A stretch of 64,000 nt of DNA from Chamaesiphon minutus PCC 6605 (GTDB lineage: Bacteria; Cyanobacteriota; Cyanobacteriia; Cyanobacteriales; Chamaesiphonaceae): contig NC_019697.1 of the NCBI RefSeq assembly GCF_000317145.1, positions 3,010,385 through 3,074,384 of the forward strand. Direction: 5' to 3'. Shown here in pieces: positions 16,981 through 26,801 of the stretch (position 1 is its first letter; each line of letters opens with the position of its first letter). The notes under the pieces were generated by a model, which was not told the origin of the DNA, did no database searches, and was given only the letters and a program-made list of their open reading frames with translations. The translations under genes and the position numbers were made by a program.

Positions 16981-17868
16981 TTATGTTATTTCATGTGCTT
17001 TGATGATGACATTCAGGGCAATTACGATAAACACCAACATTCCGATTGGCTGTGCTCCAGCTATTAACACGGGGAAAATTAGGGAGGAGAAATAGGGCAA
17101 TAGCATTGTATAAGATGATTTTTGTCGATCGAATCGCGAGCGCGGATACCAAGTTCGGATGAGCGAAACTAACACAAAGTAGCTAATGACAAACATTAGA
17201 ACAATTTTGCCGCTCATCCACCAGTATTCAGATGAATGTATGCCTAGATTGACATACTCGCCACTATTTTGCCGAACTAACAGCAATCGCTCGATACTAA
17301 AAAGACTCAATCCACCGATCGCTGATAAGATGACACTCAGAACGATCGATGGTAATGGAAATCTCATCGTTCCTACCAAAGCATAGAGATATAATAAGCC
17401 AATCTGAATCACCGAAACTAGATCGCCTATCCAGTCATGGGGTGCGATTTCGGCAACTCGAATGCTGGCAACAACATCCAGTGGTAATGCTAAAAAAACT
17501 GCCCAATAAATTAAAATTGGTACGCCGATTAATTTGCCAACTACAATCTCTAGTGGTTTAGCTGGTGAAAGTTTGACAATATTGAGAGTGCCACTCCGCA
17601 TCTCGCGATCGAAATCTTGGGCGATCGAAAAAATGCCACCAATTGCCAACACCAGCCAGATTTCTTTGTCGAGTAATTCAGATAAATTCAGCCACCATTT
17701 GGGGGAGTTATAGATGCAAATCAGGCCAGAAATGGTAAATGTTATCCATTGCATTATTATCGAAATTACTGTGACAATCGCGATATTTAGCCAATTTAAC
17801 CGCGATTTAAGTTCGCGAACTAATTGGGGATTCCACAGGCTCAAAGGCTCGATAAATAGCTCTAGCAT
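16981..17868 (-). CDS. ABC-2 type membrane permease-like protein
   Basis: A 295-residue protein with about six hydrophobic segments. The N-terminus (NPQLVRELKSRL) and the segment REMRSGTLNIVKLSPAKPLEIVVGK are the patterns of ABC-2 transporter permeases, where a short cytosolic helix contacts the ATPase. No ATP-binding gene is adjacent, so its partner would be encoded elsewhere. The transported substrate is unknown. Confidence 0.7.
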   Translation of the reverse strand: MLELFIEPLSLWNPQLVRELKSRLNWLNIAIVTVISIIMQWITFTISGLICIYNSPKWWLNLSELLDKEIWLVLAIGGIFSIAQDFDREMRSGTLNIVKLSPAKPLEIVVGKLIGVPILIYWAVFLALPLDVVASIRVAEIAPHDWIGDLVSVIQIGLLYLYALVGTMRFPLPSIVLSVILSAIGGLSLFSIERLLLVRQNSGEYVNLGIHSSEYWWMSGKIVLMFVISYFVLVSLIRTWYPRSRFDRQKSSYTMLLPYFSSLIFPVLIAGAQPIGMLVFIVIALNVIIKAHEIT

Positions 17869-17870
17869 TG

Positions 17871-18027
17871 TTAATTTATCGTCAAATTCAGACGGATATT
17901 AAATGGTTTACATTAGGTAATCTGGAGTATGGTTTGCGTTCTAGTTTAGATGAATTTGGGGCGAGACAACAATTTGGATTTCAAACATTCCCTTGCCGCA
18001 CTTACCGTCATTAACCAGAAATCATTG
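17871..18027 (-). pseudogene. Decayed tandem copy of the dnaJ 3' end
   Basis: The strand-wise reading gives GF-VNDGKCGKGMFEIQIVV and then stops, against [20 protein letters not shown] in the intact neighbour. At DNA level GTTAATTTATCGTCAAAT at the start of this stretch matches GTTAATTCATCGTCAAAT at 18029, and CGACAATTTGGATTTC in dnaJ has the counterpart CAACAATTTGGATTTC here. About 155 bases were duplicated in tandem and have since diverged with small indels. Confidence 0.85.
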
Positions 18028-19059
18028 TTAATTCATCGTCAAATCTAGACGCGGATTAAATGATTCGATCTCGCGTAACTTTTGGTAGAGTTCGCGTTCG
18101 GTTGGAGACAAATTTTTGGGGACGACAATTTGGATTTCGAGTAACTGATCGCCGCGCTTACCATCATCAGCCGGAAATCCTTTGCCCGCCAGCCGTAATT
18201 TTTGGCCGGAGGTGATGCTTTGCGGCAGACTGATTTTGACTAACCCATCCAAAGTCGGTACTTCGACAAATCCACCCAAGACGGCTTCGGCTGGCGTTAC
18301 TGGCAATTGACAATAGACATTTATCCCTTCGAGTCTAAAGTATTGATGGGGTGCGACATTAATTTTGAGATAAAGATCGCCGCCTGCGATCCCCTGTCCG
18401 CGCAGGCGAATTTTTTGTCCGGGGAGCATACCAGGGGGCATTTCTACTTCTAGAGAACGGCCATCTTCTTGAATGGTAATACGTTCGCGCCCGCCCTGAT
18501 AAGCTTTATCGAGCGGTAATGTCAGTTCGGCTTCGAGATTCTTGGGACGTACTTGGGGTGGTGCTTCGGCGAAGGTATTGCGCTCGCCCATTCGATCTGG
18601 ATCTCCCTCGCGGCTGGTGCGGCGTTCGCTAGTACGCGGATTGCGCGCGGTTTGGGTCGTACCTCGATCGGTTTGAGCGTCGTTACTAGGATATCGATCT
18701 CGATTATTACCGTTATTTGAGTCTTTTTTGCGGCCTAATAATCGATCGATAAAGGTATTAAAATCATCACTAAAATCATCCTCATCCGCTCTTTCTCTGG
18801 GAGGATTAGAAGTAGTCGATCGCTCGCGATTTTTGCGCCAAAACCCCGTAAATTTATCGTATTGAGATCGCTTGGAGCGATCGGATAAAATTTCGTAGGC
18901 TTCGCTAATATCTTTAAATTTGTCTTCAGCAGCTTTATCGCCAGGATTGAGATCTGGGTGATATTTCCTTGCCAGTCGCCGAAATGATTGTTTGATTTCA
19001 TCGGCGGTAGCATCCCGCTTTACACCCAATAGCTCGTAGTAATTGCGAATGTCTTGCAT
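18028..19059 (-). CDS. dnaJ: DnaJ-type co-chaperone (dnaJ3 type)
   Basis: A 343-residue J-protein. The J domain (4-70) has HPD at 34-36, which stimulates the DnaK ATPase. A Ser/Arg/Asp-rich linker (about 78-165) replaces the Gly/Phe region, and the zinc finger is absent, giving a class B (CbpA-like) protein. The two beta-sandwich substrate-binding domains and the C-terminal region follow. It lies directly downstream of a dnaK on the same strand, the arrangement known for dnaK3-dnaJ3 in cyanobacteria. The ATG is preceded by CCTAAAGCCTTCC repeat sequence instead of a normal ribosome binding site. Confidence 0.92.
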   Translation of the reverse strand: MQDIRNYYELLGVKRDATADEIKQSFRRLARKYHPDLNPGDKAAEDKFKDISEAYEILSDRSKRSQYDKFTGFWRKNRERSTTSNPPRERADEDDFSDDFNTFIDRLLGRKKDSNNGNNRDRYPSNDAQTDRGTTQTARNPRTSERRTSREGDPDRMGERNTFAEAPPQVRPKNLEAELTLPLDKAYQGGRERITIQEDGRSLEVEMPPGMLPGQKIRLRGQGIAGGDLYLKINVAPHQYFRLEGINVYCQLPVTPAEAVLGGFVEVPTLDGLVKISLPQSITSGQKLRLAGKGFPADDGKRGDQLLEIQIVVPKNLSPTERELYQKLREIESFNPRLDLTMN

Positions 19060-19200
19060 GGAAGGCTTTAGGCTTTAAGTTTTAGGTTTTGGGTTTTAAG
19101 TTTTAGGTTTTAGGTAAGGGATCGGAATTAGGGTTTCCACTCGAACGGAAAAGACAGAATCTCAACCCTAAAGCCTAAAGCCTGATACCTAACACCTTCC
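19060..19200. repeat. Inverted heptad arrays between dnaK3 and dnaJ3
   Basis: Read on the coding (minus) strand: after the dnaK TAG come GTGTTAGG, TATCAGG and CTTTAGG units, then a core of about 50 bases, then CCTAAAA/CTTAAAA/CCTAAAG heptads up to the dnaJ ATG. It has the same polarity and the same sequence family as 11137-11267 and 32283-32471. The arrays are degenerate but complementary. Confidence 0.85.
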
Positions 19201-21807
19201 CTAATACCATTCATCATCATCATCCCAATCATCGCGAATCGGCTGGACATTGTTGGGATTAGAGCGAGGATTGAGGTTGTTATTTTGAGGGGACGAACGC
19301 CGCACATCGGTGCGAGGATTGCGATCTGGGGCGGGTGCGGGTCGAGAATTCATGCTGCGACTATCTGGAGGGATTACTGCACGTCCCGATGGGTTTGACG
19401 ATCGCGGATCGTTGTTCTGACGGGGTTGCGGTGGATTGCGATCTTCATCTCGCCGCTGTTGTGGCGGTTGCTGTGGCGCGTCATCTAGATAGTCATCATC
19501 GCGCTGGCGAGATCGATCGACATTATTATTCGTTGGTGGCGTCCGGCGAGGATAATCGTCTTCTCTGCGCGAGTTTGGCGCATAGTTATTATCGTCCCGA
19601 CGAGTGGGATAACGCTCGTCGCGAGTATAACGATCTTCATTATTATCCCGATAAGTCGATCGATCTTGTCTGTCGGGATTATTATTCCGAGGCGTGGAGC
19701 GACTATCGTTGCGCCGATCTCTAGACGGATCGGCATAGGGATCGCGCGGATTATTATAGTCTCGATCGCGGTAGGGATCTCTAGGCGGCTCGTAGCTTTG
19801 GGGTGGTAGCGCGCCGCGATTGGAATAACCAGAATAATCGTTCCCACGGTTATCGTAGTAGGGATCTCTAGGACTGCCGTAAGGATTGCTATAGAGATCG
19901 CGATTGTTATAATTGTCGCGATAATTATATTCCTCATCATCGCCCACAAAGATATCTTTGAGCGTGCCGAGAATGCCCTTGTCCTCTTCTTCGGTCAACA
20001 TCCGCACCTGACGGCTAAAATCATAAAGTGCGTCATCTAATTCGCTTTTGACTTCATCGACTAAGCGTTCGTCGTTATCGGCTAGAGCCTCCCGCAGTTC
20101 GCGGATCAGTCCTTCGATTTGTTTGCGCTGCGCGTTGGCAAATTGCATCCCAAATTCTAAGGCGACTTCGCGCAGTTGACGTTCGGCTTGATAAGTTAGA
20201 GCTTCGGCGCGGTTGCGTTTATCGACTTTTTCCCGTTTTTGCTTATCGCTAGCGGCATATTGTGCGGCTTCGTCAATCATCCGTTTGACTTCTAGTTCGC
20301 CTAAAGTCGAGGCACCTTGAATCGTCACAGTTTGTTCGCGTCCGGTGGTGCGATCCATCGCCGTCACTTGGAGAATGCCATTGGCATCCACATCCAGCGA
20401 TACCTGGACTTGGGGAATCCCTTTTGGTGCGGGTGGAATTCCGGTGAGTTTAAACCGTCCTAACGATTTATTATCAGCCGCCATTTCGCGTTCGCCTTGA
20501 ACGACATGAACTTCTACCATCGTTTGGTTATTTTCCGAAGTGGAAAATATATCCGATTTCCGCACGGGAATCGTCGTATTGCGCGGGATGAGCTTTTTCA
20601 TCACGCCGCCAATGGTTTCCAACCCCAATGAAAGGGGCGTCACATCGAGCAGCAAGATATCTTTAACCTCGCCAGCCAATACTCCCGCTTGAATTGCCGC
20701 ACCGACAGCCACGACTTCATCAGGATTGACATTTTGATTGGGACGTTTGTTAATAAAACTACGTACCAACTCCTGCACCGCTGGAATCCTCGTCGAACCG
20801 CCGACTAAGACGACTTCATCGACATCGTAGGCACTTAATTGAGCGTCACTCATCGCCCGTTTGACAGGCCCGCGCAGCCGCGCGATCAAATCGGCACACA
20901 AATCCTCAAATTGAGCGCGACTGAGCCTAGTTTCGATATGTTTGGGGCCTTCTGCGGTGGCCGTGATAAAGGGTAAATTGATATCGGTGACCATCACCCC
21001 AGACAGCTCGATCTTGGCCTTCTCAGCCGCTTCTGTCAGCCGCTGGAGCGATTGCCGTTCCTTCCGGAGATCGATATTTTCGGCAGCGAGAAATTCTTCA
21101 GCCAGCCAATCGACGATCTTGCGATCGAAATCCATGCCGCCGAGCTGAACGTCGCCACTAGTAGACTTAACCTGAAAGACACCATCGCCGACTTCTAACA
21201 CCGACACATCAAAAGTACCACCGCCTAAGTCAAAGACCAAAATCATCTCACTTTGACGCTTGTCCAACCCATAAGCCAGCGATGCAGCAGTCGGCTCATT
21301 GAGAATTCGCAACACATCCAATCCCGCAATTTTTCCGGCATTTTTAGTCGCTTGGCGTTGGGAATCGTTAAAATAAGCAGGTACGGTAATTACGGCACCA
21401 GTCACAGCTTCGCCCAGATACCGACTAGCTTCGTCAGCTAGTTTCTGCAAAATCATCGCCGAAATCTCTTCTGGTGCATACTCCCGATTTTGTTTTGGGC
21501 ATTTGATTTTGACATTGCCATCATCATCCTTGCGGATGGTAAAAGGCACTTGCTTAGATTTGGGGCTGAGTTCGCCATATTTGCGCCCCATAAACCGTTT
21601 GACCCCATAAAATGTATTCTGGGGGTTTAATTCTGTTTGCCGCCGTGCCATCTGTCCGACGAGGCGTTCGCCGTCTTTGCTGAAACCAACTACGGAGGGA
21701 GTGGTACGCATACCTTCTGCATTGGCAATTACCACTGGTTTTCCGCCTTCCATGACAGCTACCACTGAATTGGTGGTACCCAGGTCGATGCCTACTACTT
21801 TACCCAT
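19201..21807 (-). CDS. dnaK: Hsp70 chaperone DnaK (dnaK3 type) with long disordered tail
   Basis: An 868-residue Hsp70: ATPase domain with IDLGTTNS (6-13), [13 protein letters not shown] and [12 protein letters not shown], then the substrate-binding domain (about 390-510) and helical lid. Standard DnaK has about 635 residues; the extra 230 or so are a tail of Arg, Asp, Asn, Tyr, Pro and Ser with no hydrophobic core and no EEVD-like end. Cyanobacterial DnaK3 proteins are known for C-terminal extensions and thylakoid association, so this is probably dnaK3, paired with the dnaJ downstream. The tail's net composition (RDRN-type repeats) suggests RNA or membrane-surface binding, which is an inference. 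Confidence 0.94.
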   Translation of the reverse strand: MGKVVGIDLGTTNSVVAVMEGGKPVVIANAEGMRTTPSVVGFSKDGERLVGQMARRQTELNPQNTFYGVKRFMGRKYGELSPKSKQVPFTIRKDDDGNVKIKCPKQNREYAPEEISAMILQKLADEASRYLGEAVTGAVITVPAYFNDSQRQATKNAGKIAGLDVLRILNEPTAASLAYGLDKRQSEMILVFDLGGGTFDVSVLEVGDGVFQVKSTSGDVQLGGMDFDRKIVDWLAEEFLAAENIDLRKERQSLQRLTEAAEKAKIELSGVMVTDINLPFITATAEGPKHIETRLSRAQFEDLCADLIARLRGPVKRAMSDAQLSAYDVDEVVLVGGSTRIPAVQELVRSFINKRPNQNVNPDEVVAVGAAIQAGVLAGEVKDILLLDVTPLSLGLETIGGVMKKLIPRNTTIPVRKSDIFSTSENNQTMVEVHVVQGEREMAADNKSLGRFKLTGIPPAPKGIPQVQVSLDVDANGILQVTAMDRTTGREQTVTIQGASTLGELEVKRMIDEAAQYAASDKQKREKVDKRNRAEALTYQAERQLREVALEFGMQFANAQRKQIEGLIRELREALADNDERLVDEVKSELDDALYDFSRQVRMLTEEEDKGILGTLKDIFVGDDEEYNYRDNYNNRDLYSNPYGSPRDPYYDNRGNDYSGYSNRGALPPQSYEPPRDPYRDRDYNNPRDPYADPSRDRRNDSRSTPRNNNPDRQDRSTYRDNNEDRYTRDERYPTRRDDNNYAPNSRREDDYPRRTPPTNNNVDRSRQRDDDYLDDAPQQPPQQRRDEDRNPPQPRQNNDPRSSNPSGRAVIPPDSRSMNSRPAPAPDRNPRTDVRRSSPQNNNLNPRSNPNNVQPIRDDWDDDDEWY

Positions 21808-21920
21808 CCGCTGCTTCCCTTTGTATGACTAAATTTGTCACAAATATTGGTTTTATTTTATCCGATCGCGTAGCGTACCTGTAAGGTAATCGATCCACCG
21901 TTCGGGTGGGGATAGCACTA

Positions 21921-22056
21921 CTTTAGGGGTTAGGCTTTAGGCTTTAGGCTTTAGGGCTTAGGCTTTAGGCTTTTGGGATGAAGCATCACTCTGTAATTAT
22001 CTAACGTCTCAAACCCATATACCGATAAAGTACTTAGAGCTTAAAGCCTAACACCT
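21921..22056. repeat. Inverted heptad arrays upstream of an unknown gene
   Basis: TTAGGCTTTAGGC-type units (21921-21975), a core (GGGATGAAGCATCACTCTG and about 40 more bases) and a short C-rich array ending AAAGCCTAACACCT directly before ATG at 22057. Here the flanking genes diverge (dnaK starts at 21807), so the G-rich half does not follow a stop codon. The core begins GGGATGAAG, similar to GGGAGTGAAG in the btpA locus. Confidence 0.8.
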
Positions 22057-22521
22057 ATGAATCTAGACCAACAGGTACAAGCATTAATTGATGGTGCGCC
22101 AGATGTTGAAAGCCGCCTGAGTGTGACGGCGATCGCGCCGATTTTACAACAGTTCGCAGCCACATTACCTCACATCACATATTATATTTGCCAAAGTCCG
22201 CAGGGTGAATGGGTCATCACCACCTTACGCAACCAGCTCAAACCCAATCTCGAAATTCAAGTGATGTATGCGTTTACAAGTGTGGAGGACGTGCAAAAAT
22301 TTAACAGTGGCTTACTAGCAAGTTCGCTGGCCATCGAAGTACCAGTAATTCAGCTCATCTTTTATTTGTTAGCCTTCCCCGAAATCGATCGATTGGTGTT
22401 TTTGAATGATTCTGAAGATTTAAATAAAGGACAAGAAATAACTCGCGATAGTTTGGAAGAATCGATCGCCAGAAAACTCGATCGCGATCGATCGTCTCAG
22501 TTACCACCAGATGTTTGTTAG
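22057..22521 (+). CDS. Conserved-looking hypothetical protein
   Basis: A 154-residue protein, probably soluble and cytoplasmic, with no signal peptide. I do not recognise the family. The middle (SVEDVQKFNSG and VPVIQLIFYLLAFPEIDRLVF) looks alpha/beta, and the C-terminus is charged. Its start codon is fused to a heptad array, with no Shine-Dalgarno sequence. It diverges from dnaK. Confidence 0.7.
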   Translation: MNLDQQVQALIDGAPDVESRLSVTAIAPILQQFAATLPHITYYICQSPQGEWVITTLRNQLKPNLEIQVMYAFTSVEDVQKFNSGLLASSLAIEVPVIQLIFYLLAFPEIDRLVFLNDSEDLNKGQEITRDSLEESIARKLDRDRSSQLPPDVC

Positions 22522-22590
22522 TAAAGTTTGCTTTATCTAAATAAAAAAATATCGATCCAAATAGTTTGAGCAAAATATTATTTAGACTGA

Positions 22591-23124
22591 TTAAATTTTG
22601 ATGATAAAACTATCGCGGAGATGAAAATTAGGTTCCGTGCCTTTGTGAGCTAATGCCCAATAACTTATTTCATCTCGCTCGGATTTAACTACGGTTGAGA
22701 TCGCGATTTCTAGTTGGCGTTCGGCGGAGATAATTTTAGTCAGATCCCACGAGCCAGAGAGTGAGAGGGTATCTAATTGTCGATCGATCTGCAATGGTAA
22801 CTCTGTAAATGCACTTTCGGCTCGCAATCCTTGGCGATAATCGTCGAGTATAAATACATTCCAATCTCCAGAAGGTGAGAGATTGAATTCCCAATAATTT
22901 GCTTCGCCTGGAGATCCAATAAAGAACTCAAAACAAGTATGTTCCCACAGCGCAAATGTGCGGGTAGGTGAGTCGGAAGGAGGTAAAATTACTACCGAGT
23001 CGAGATCGCCTTGAAGTTGGTATTCGATCGAGAGAATGCCATTAACTCGCTCGACTCGACCGCCGATTTTTACCTGTGGTAGACTGCGATCGGTTGGAAA
23101 AGGATAAAGAGTAAAATCGCTCAC
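22591..23124 (-). CDS. DOMON-like domain protein
   Basis: A 177-residue all-beta protein resembling cyanobacterial DOMON-like domains, with ALWEHTCFEFFIG and YWEFNLSPSGDWNVF in the middle and YWALAHKGTEPNFHLRDSFI at the end. DOMON folds bind sugars or haem; no ligand residues can be named here. The start is GTG overlapping the TGA of the upstream kinase gene (GTGA), so the two are translationally coupled and likely act together. Confidence 0.8.
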   Translation of the reverse strand: MSDFTLYPFPTDRSLPQVKIGGRVERVNGILSIEYQLQGDLDSVVILPPSDSPTRTFALWEHTCFEFFIGSPGEANYWEFNLSPSGDWNVFILDDYRQGLRAESAFTELPLQIDRQLDTLSLSGSWDLTKIISAERQLEIAISTVVKSERDEISYWALAHKGTEPNFHLRDSFIIKI

Positions 23125-24218
23125 GCTCGTAATTCCTCGATAATCGATCGAATGGTGGTTTCTTGGGCTTCAATACTAGCAGTAAGCTGGAACTGGACTA
23201 AGGCTCGATCGAGATTGTGCTGTGGATACTTGACTTTGAAATATACACTTCCGGCTAAATAATCGGTAAAGAAACGCAATCCTAGTTCGAGCGCAATTAG
23301 CCGAATCCCATCGAATAGATATAGATAATCTTGTGCTGTCAAAAAGCCGCTCGCTTGCGACAGATAACCCTCCAAAATTGCCCGACACATGTGGGGATCG
23401 AATTGCACCTGCTTCCAGTCTTTGGTTTCCTCGCCGAGCGGATTGCAACCCGATCGCAGACAATCGCCGATATCGTAGTGTACCAGTCCGGGTTTAACCG
23501 TATCGAGATCGACGATCCCGATCGCCTGTTGGGTGGTGGTGCAAATCATGATGTTATTGACCTTAGGATCGCCGTGAATCGGTCGCAATGTTAGCAGACC
23601 GTCGTTTTTAGCATCCTCTAAAACTCGCGCCCATTCCTGACGCTCCTGGACAAATTTGAGGCAATATTCTACGTCAGGATCGCGCTCTACTTTTGTAGTA
23701 GGCAATACGCGGTGGTAATGTTCGAGATATTTTGGCGTGATATGAAAACCTTCGAGGGTATCGGCTAATCGTGCTGGATCGAGATCGCTAATTAAAGAGT
23801 GAAATCTTCCCAAGGCATAGCCAACTTCGCGTCCGTGTTGGATATCCTGGATGATATCGATCGATTCGGAGTCATCGATAAAGCTAATCGCGCGCCAAAA
23901 GGAGCCGTCGGGTTCGACCCAACTATCGGCACCTGCTAAGGTAAATAATACCTGCGGTACCGCCCAACGTCTCTCGGTGGTGGTTTCTTTCGACAACTTA
24001 TCAGATATATGCTGGGTAAAGATCTGCATATTCTGCATCACCAGCGCGGGTTGTTGGAAGACGTGGGTATCGATCCGTTGCAGTACGAAGTGCGGTGTCG
24101 TCTTATCCGCGATCGTCACCAGAAACGTATCATTGATATTGCCACTCCCAAAGGCGCGAACGGCAATAACTTCTTTCGATGCTGCAAATTGTTGGGCGAT
24201 AGTAGTCAGACGATCCAA
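23121..24218 (-). CDS. Phosphotransferase of APH/choline-kinase fold, NahK-like
   Basis: A 365-residue small-molecule kinase. The catalytic loop is HGDPKVNNIM (Brenner motif HxDxxxxN) and the metal site is IVDLDTVKPGLVHYDIGDCLRS. This last pattern is close to N-acetylhexosamine 1-kinases, so a sugar substrate is plausible. The start is TTG; upstream ATG codons run into stops. It overlaps the DOMON-like gene by four bases. A possible sugar-binding partner supports carbohydrate metabolism, by inference. Confidence 0.82.
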   Translation of the reverse strand: MDRLTTIAQQFAASKEVIAVRAFGSGNINDTFLVTIADKTTPHFVLQRIDTHVFQQPALVMQNMQIFTQHISDKLSKETTTERRWAVPQVLFTLAGADSWVEPDGSFWRAISFIDDSESIDIIQDIQHGREVGYALGRFHSLISDLDPARLADTLEGFHITPKYLEHYHRVLPTTKVERDPDVEYCLKFVQERQEWARVLEDAKNDGLLTLRPIHGDPKVNNIMICTTTQQAIGIVDLDTVKPGLVHYDIGDCLRSGCNPLGEETKDWKQVQFDPHMCRAILEGYLSQASGFLTAQDYLYLFDGIRLIALELGLRFFTDYLAGSVYFKVKYPQHNLDRALVQFQLTASIEAQETTIRSIIEELRA

Positions 24219-24247
24219 GGTTCTACCTGAGAAATAACATGCCTAAA

Positions 24248-25210
24248 TTATCGCGTAACTTGTTGCATCGATTTGTTTTCTAGCGATTCGACTAAAGATT
24301 TTTCTTCTAAGGCGATCGAGTTATGCTCGGTTACCATTTGGTTGTAGGTATCTGTTTGAGCGGTGAGTTGGCTGACGAGTTGATTGTAATTTCTGACTCG
24401 ATCGTTAAAAGTAGAGATGCGGAAACCATAATCGCCTTGAGGATTTGCCACAATCGCGGTTTGCAGCGTCGAGCGTTCTGATTCGATCGTTTGCGCCTCT
24501 TGTTTTACCTGTGCGGATAATTGCTCTAGTGCCGATTTGCGCGTTATCAACTGCTGATTGAGGATTTTCGCCTTGGCTCGGAGCGCGGTAAAAACGCCTT
24601 CATAACGTTCGGACAGAGCTACGACTGTCGATCGATTGGTAAAATAAGCGCGATAATATTCTTCTAGTTCGGGGCTGAGAGCGTTGACTTCTGTCCCTAA
24701 AATTGAGTGTAGTTCGTTATCTACCGATTTGGGATCTTGATTATTGTAAGTTGCGACTAATTTAAGAATGCGGGGATTTTGAAGTTGGCTTAATGCCTGT
24801 TGTAATTGTTTGTTAATTTTACTTTGCTCGAAGATCGACATCCGCTGATATGCAACATGCAGCATCTCGTGCGCCGCAGTAACTTCCATCACTCCTTTCA
24901 ATCGAGGATCGGTAACTTCTTGGAGAAAAATGCCTTTGCGAACGACATAGCAACCCAAAACGATCGTGTGTTCGGAACTCTTGCACAGATTGAGTGACGC
25001 TCTCTTAGATTCGATCGTCGGGTTATTGACGTAAAATAACCGCTGTGCTAATGGCGTCATCGTCGTAGTGGTGGCAAGTCTGGTGATTTCTGAGGATGGA
25101 CGGTAGGCAGCAAGCCTACTCCAATCTTCGAGTTCTTGAGTAAACCTAATTCCGAGGATAACGACAGCTATAATGGTTGCAATAATCAGATAACGTTTGA
25201 GTCGTTTCAT
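24248..25210 (-). CDS. Membrane-anchored HExxH protein with coiled coil
   Basis: A 320-residue protein with one N-terminal membrane helix (about 6-22, LKRYLIIATIIAVVILGI). A zinc-protease-like HEMLH (114-118) sits in a helix, followed by a long helical region with heptad-like Leu/Gln patterns (about 190-310). The HExxH with a preceding AA is typical of metallopeptidases, but a third zinc ligand cannot be assigned and no family name is certain. ATG at 25210 was chosen over a TTG at 25228. Confidence 0.65.
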   Translation of the reverse strand: MKRLKRYLIIATIIAVVILGIRFTQELEDWSRLAAYRPSSEITRLATTTTMTPLAQRLFYVNNPTIESKRASLNLCKSSEHTIVLGCYVVRKGIFLQEVTDPRLKGVMEVTAAHEMLHVAYQRMSIFEQSKINKQLQQALSQLQNPRILKLVATYNNQDPKSVDNELHSILGTEVNALSPELEEYYRAYFTNRSTVVALSERYEGVFTALRAKAKILNQQLITRKSALEQLSAQVKQEAQTIESERSTLQTAIVANPQGDYGFRISTFNDRVRNYNQLVSQLTAQTDTYNQMVTEHNSIALEEKSLVESLENKSMQQVTR

Positions 25211-25501
25211 ATCAGAGCGAAAGGCCAACTATATATATTTAAAGATTTAACGATCTTGCCGCTTCCACTCTAACAAGGGATTACCCTGTGTGGGTATAAA
25301 ATACAGATGGTAGAAGACAAAAGATCGAAACCCAATCGTTTCTTACCCATTACCTATTACCCATCCACTCATCCACCCTCGATCCAGCAATGCCAATTTT
25401 GTTAAACTTAGTTGCGATCGCCCGATCGAAATCGATCGAGTGTGATAGATTGCTTTATAAGTACAGACAAATTCAACCTTAATTTTTGAGAGCGAGTGGC
25501 A

Positions 25502-25711
25502 ATGCAGAACGATTTCGCCCAAACTGCCCTAGAGATGCAGTTAGCAGCAGGTGAGGAAATGAGTGACTATGTAGCCCATCTACAAATGCACATGGCACTT
25601 CAAGCACGCAATCTCGTACCTACGCTCACTAATGCAGTTGACAGTCGGGAGTTGTTTTTACATCAGACTCAAGCTCATTTTGAAAAATTGGCATCTCGCC
25701 AAGTGTGCTAG
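25502..25711 (+). CDS. Small hypothetical protein
   Basis: A protein of 69 residues from ATG 25502 (or 71 from GTG 25496), almost wholly helical and rich in Gln, Met, Ala and His, with no membrane segment. AGAGCGAGTGGCA before the ATG offers a weak GAG ribosome site. I do not recognise it. It stands alone between the HExxH gene and cobA, which point the other way. Confidence 0.5.
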   Translation: MQNDFAQTALEMQLAAGEEMSDYVAHLQMHMALQARNLVPTLTNAVDSRELFLHQTQAHFEKLASRQVC

Positions 25712-25791
25712 CTCAGTCGCACGAGTTTAACTAGATTAGTGCTTAGTTTCGACCCAGTGTACCCTCAGATCGTAGGGTATGTTGGGTTTTG

Positions 25792-26571
25792 CTACGTTAA
25801 TGCGCCGCCTAGGATTTCGTGTAGCCGAACGACATTGCCAATTACAGCGATCGATGGCGCGCTAAATTTTTCGGTTTCGACTCGATCGACGACTGTGGCT
25901 AAACTGGCGATCAGGACTTGCTGTGCGGGGGTGGTGCCCCAGCGTACCAGCGCGATTGGCGTATCGTCAGCTAAACCAGCCGTAATTAACTCGTGAGTAA
26001 TGCGATCGAGATTGTGTACGCCCATATATACGACAATCGTTTCAGCACTATGAGCAATCGCGCTCCAGTTGACTCCAGGACGGTATTTACCAGCCATTTC
26101 GTGCCCAGTGACAAAAATAACTGAAGAACTATAATTGCGGTGCGTCAGGGGGATGCCAGCGTATGCTGGAGCCGCAATTCCTGATGTTACACCGGGCACT
26201 ACTTCGACAGGGATTCCTGCTGCGATGATATCTTCCATTTCTTCACCACCGCGCCCGAAGATAAATGGATCGCCACCTTTGAGCCTCACGACGACAGCTT
26301 GTTCGCGAGCTTTGGCAATTAATAATTCGGTGGTTTCATTTTGGAGCAGGGAATGTCTGCCCATCCGTTTGCCAGCATCAATTTTCTCGGCATGGGGCGA
26401 GATGATGGCAATAATTTCGGGACTGACTAAGGCATCATAAATCACTACGTCAGCCGATTCTAATAATACTTTACCTTTAATTGTCAATAAGCCCGGATCT
26501 CCAGGCCCTGCACCGACTAAATAGACTTTACCCACTATTTCTGTCACCTGTCCTCTGTCTGGATTTTGCAC
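25792..26571 (-). CDS. cobA: Uroporphyrinogen-III C-methyltransferase
   Basis: A 259-residue SAM-dependent tetrapyrrole methylase making precorrin-2 for siroheme (and cobalamin). Diagnostic stretches are VYLVGAGPGDPGLLTIKG at the start, VVRLKGGDPFIFGRGGEE, PGVTSGIAAPAYAGIPLTHR and FVTGHE. It lacks the CysG fusion domains, so oxidation and chelation must be done by other proteins; a CbiX-type chelatase gene lies 230 bases upstream on the same strand. The GTG at 26571 is the earliest start; a GTG at 26547 after AGAGGACAG is a good alternative. Confidence 0.95.
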   Translation of the reverse strand: MQNPDRGQVTEIVGKVYLVGAGPGDPGLLTIKGKVLLESADVVIYDALVSPEIIAIISPHAEKIDAGKRMGRHSLLQNETTELLIAKAREQAVVVRLKGGDPFIFGRGGEEMEDIIAAGIPVEVVPGVTSGIAAPAYAGIPLTHRNYSSSVIFVTGHEMAGKYRPGVNWSAIAHSAETIVVYMGVHNLDRITHELITAGLADDTPIALVRWGTTPAQQVLIASLATVVDRVETEKFSAPSIAVIGNVVRLHEILGGALT

Positions 26572-26801
26572 TAATTTTAGAAGATGGCTTTTGATGTAAT
26601 TAAAAGGGATGGCGGATCTGCGATCGATTGCTAGTCTCTTCCCGCCCTAAGATTTATAGAGCATGGTTAAAAACCATTACTTTTTTAACCGCACAGGCGC
26701 ACACAGCGCAGAGGGAGCCAAAAAAGCTATAGTATTTAAGCAGTAAGGAAGTCTGAATCAGGAGATCGCCTGTTTACACCCACCCCTTACAGATATATGT
26801 T
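26572..26801. other. Gap between sirB-like gene and cobA with alternative hairpins
   Basis: No gene. Around 26663-26690 two mutually exclusive stems are possible: ATGGTT with AACCAT, or GGTTAAAAA with TTTTTTAACC. A degenerate repeat of GCGCA/GCAGAGG words follows, a type common in cyanobacterial intergenic DNA. This region would be the cobA leader if cobA is read from its own promoter. Confidence 0.35.

Noticed and set aside
19485-19949. 154-residue minus-strand frame rich in Ile, Ala and Thr
   Set aside because: It is an out-of-frame reading of the DnaK low-complexity tail. Similar shadow frames in the tails of the helicase (6448-6642) and RRM gene (5433-5807) were left out for the same reason.
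23900-23930. tRNA T-arm-like word GGGTTCGACCC
   Set aside because: It is inside the NahK-like kinase gene and has no acceptor stem, D-arm or anticodon arm at the right distances.
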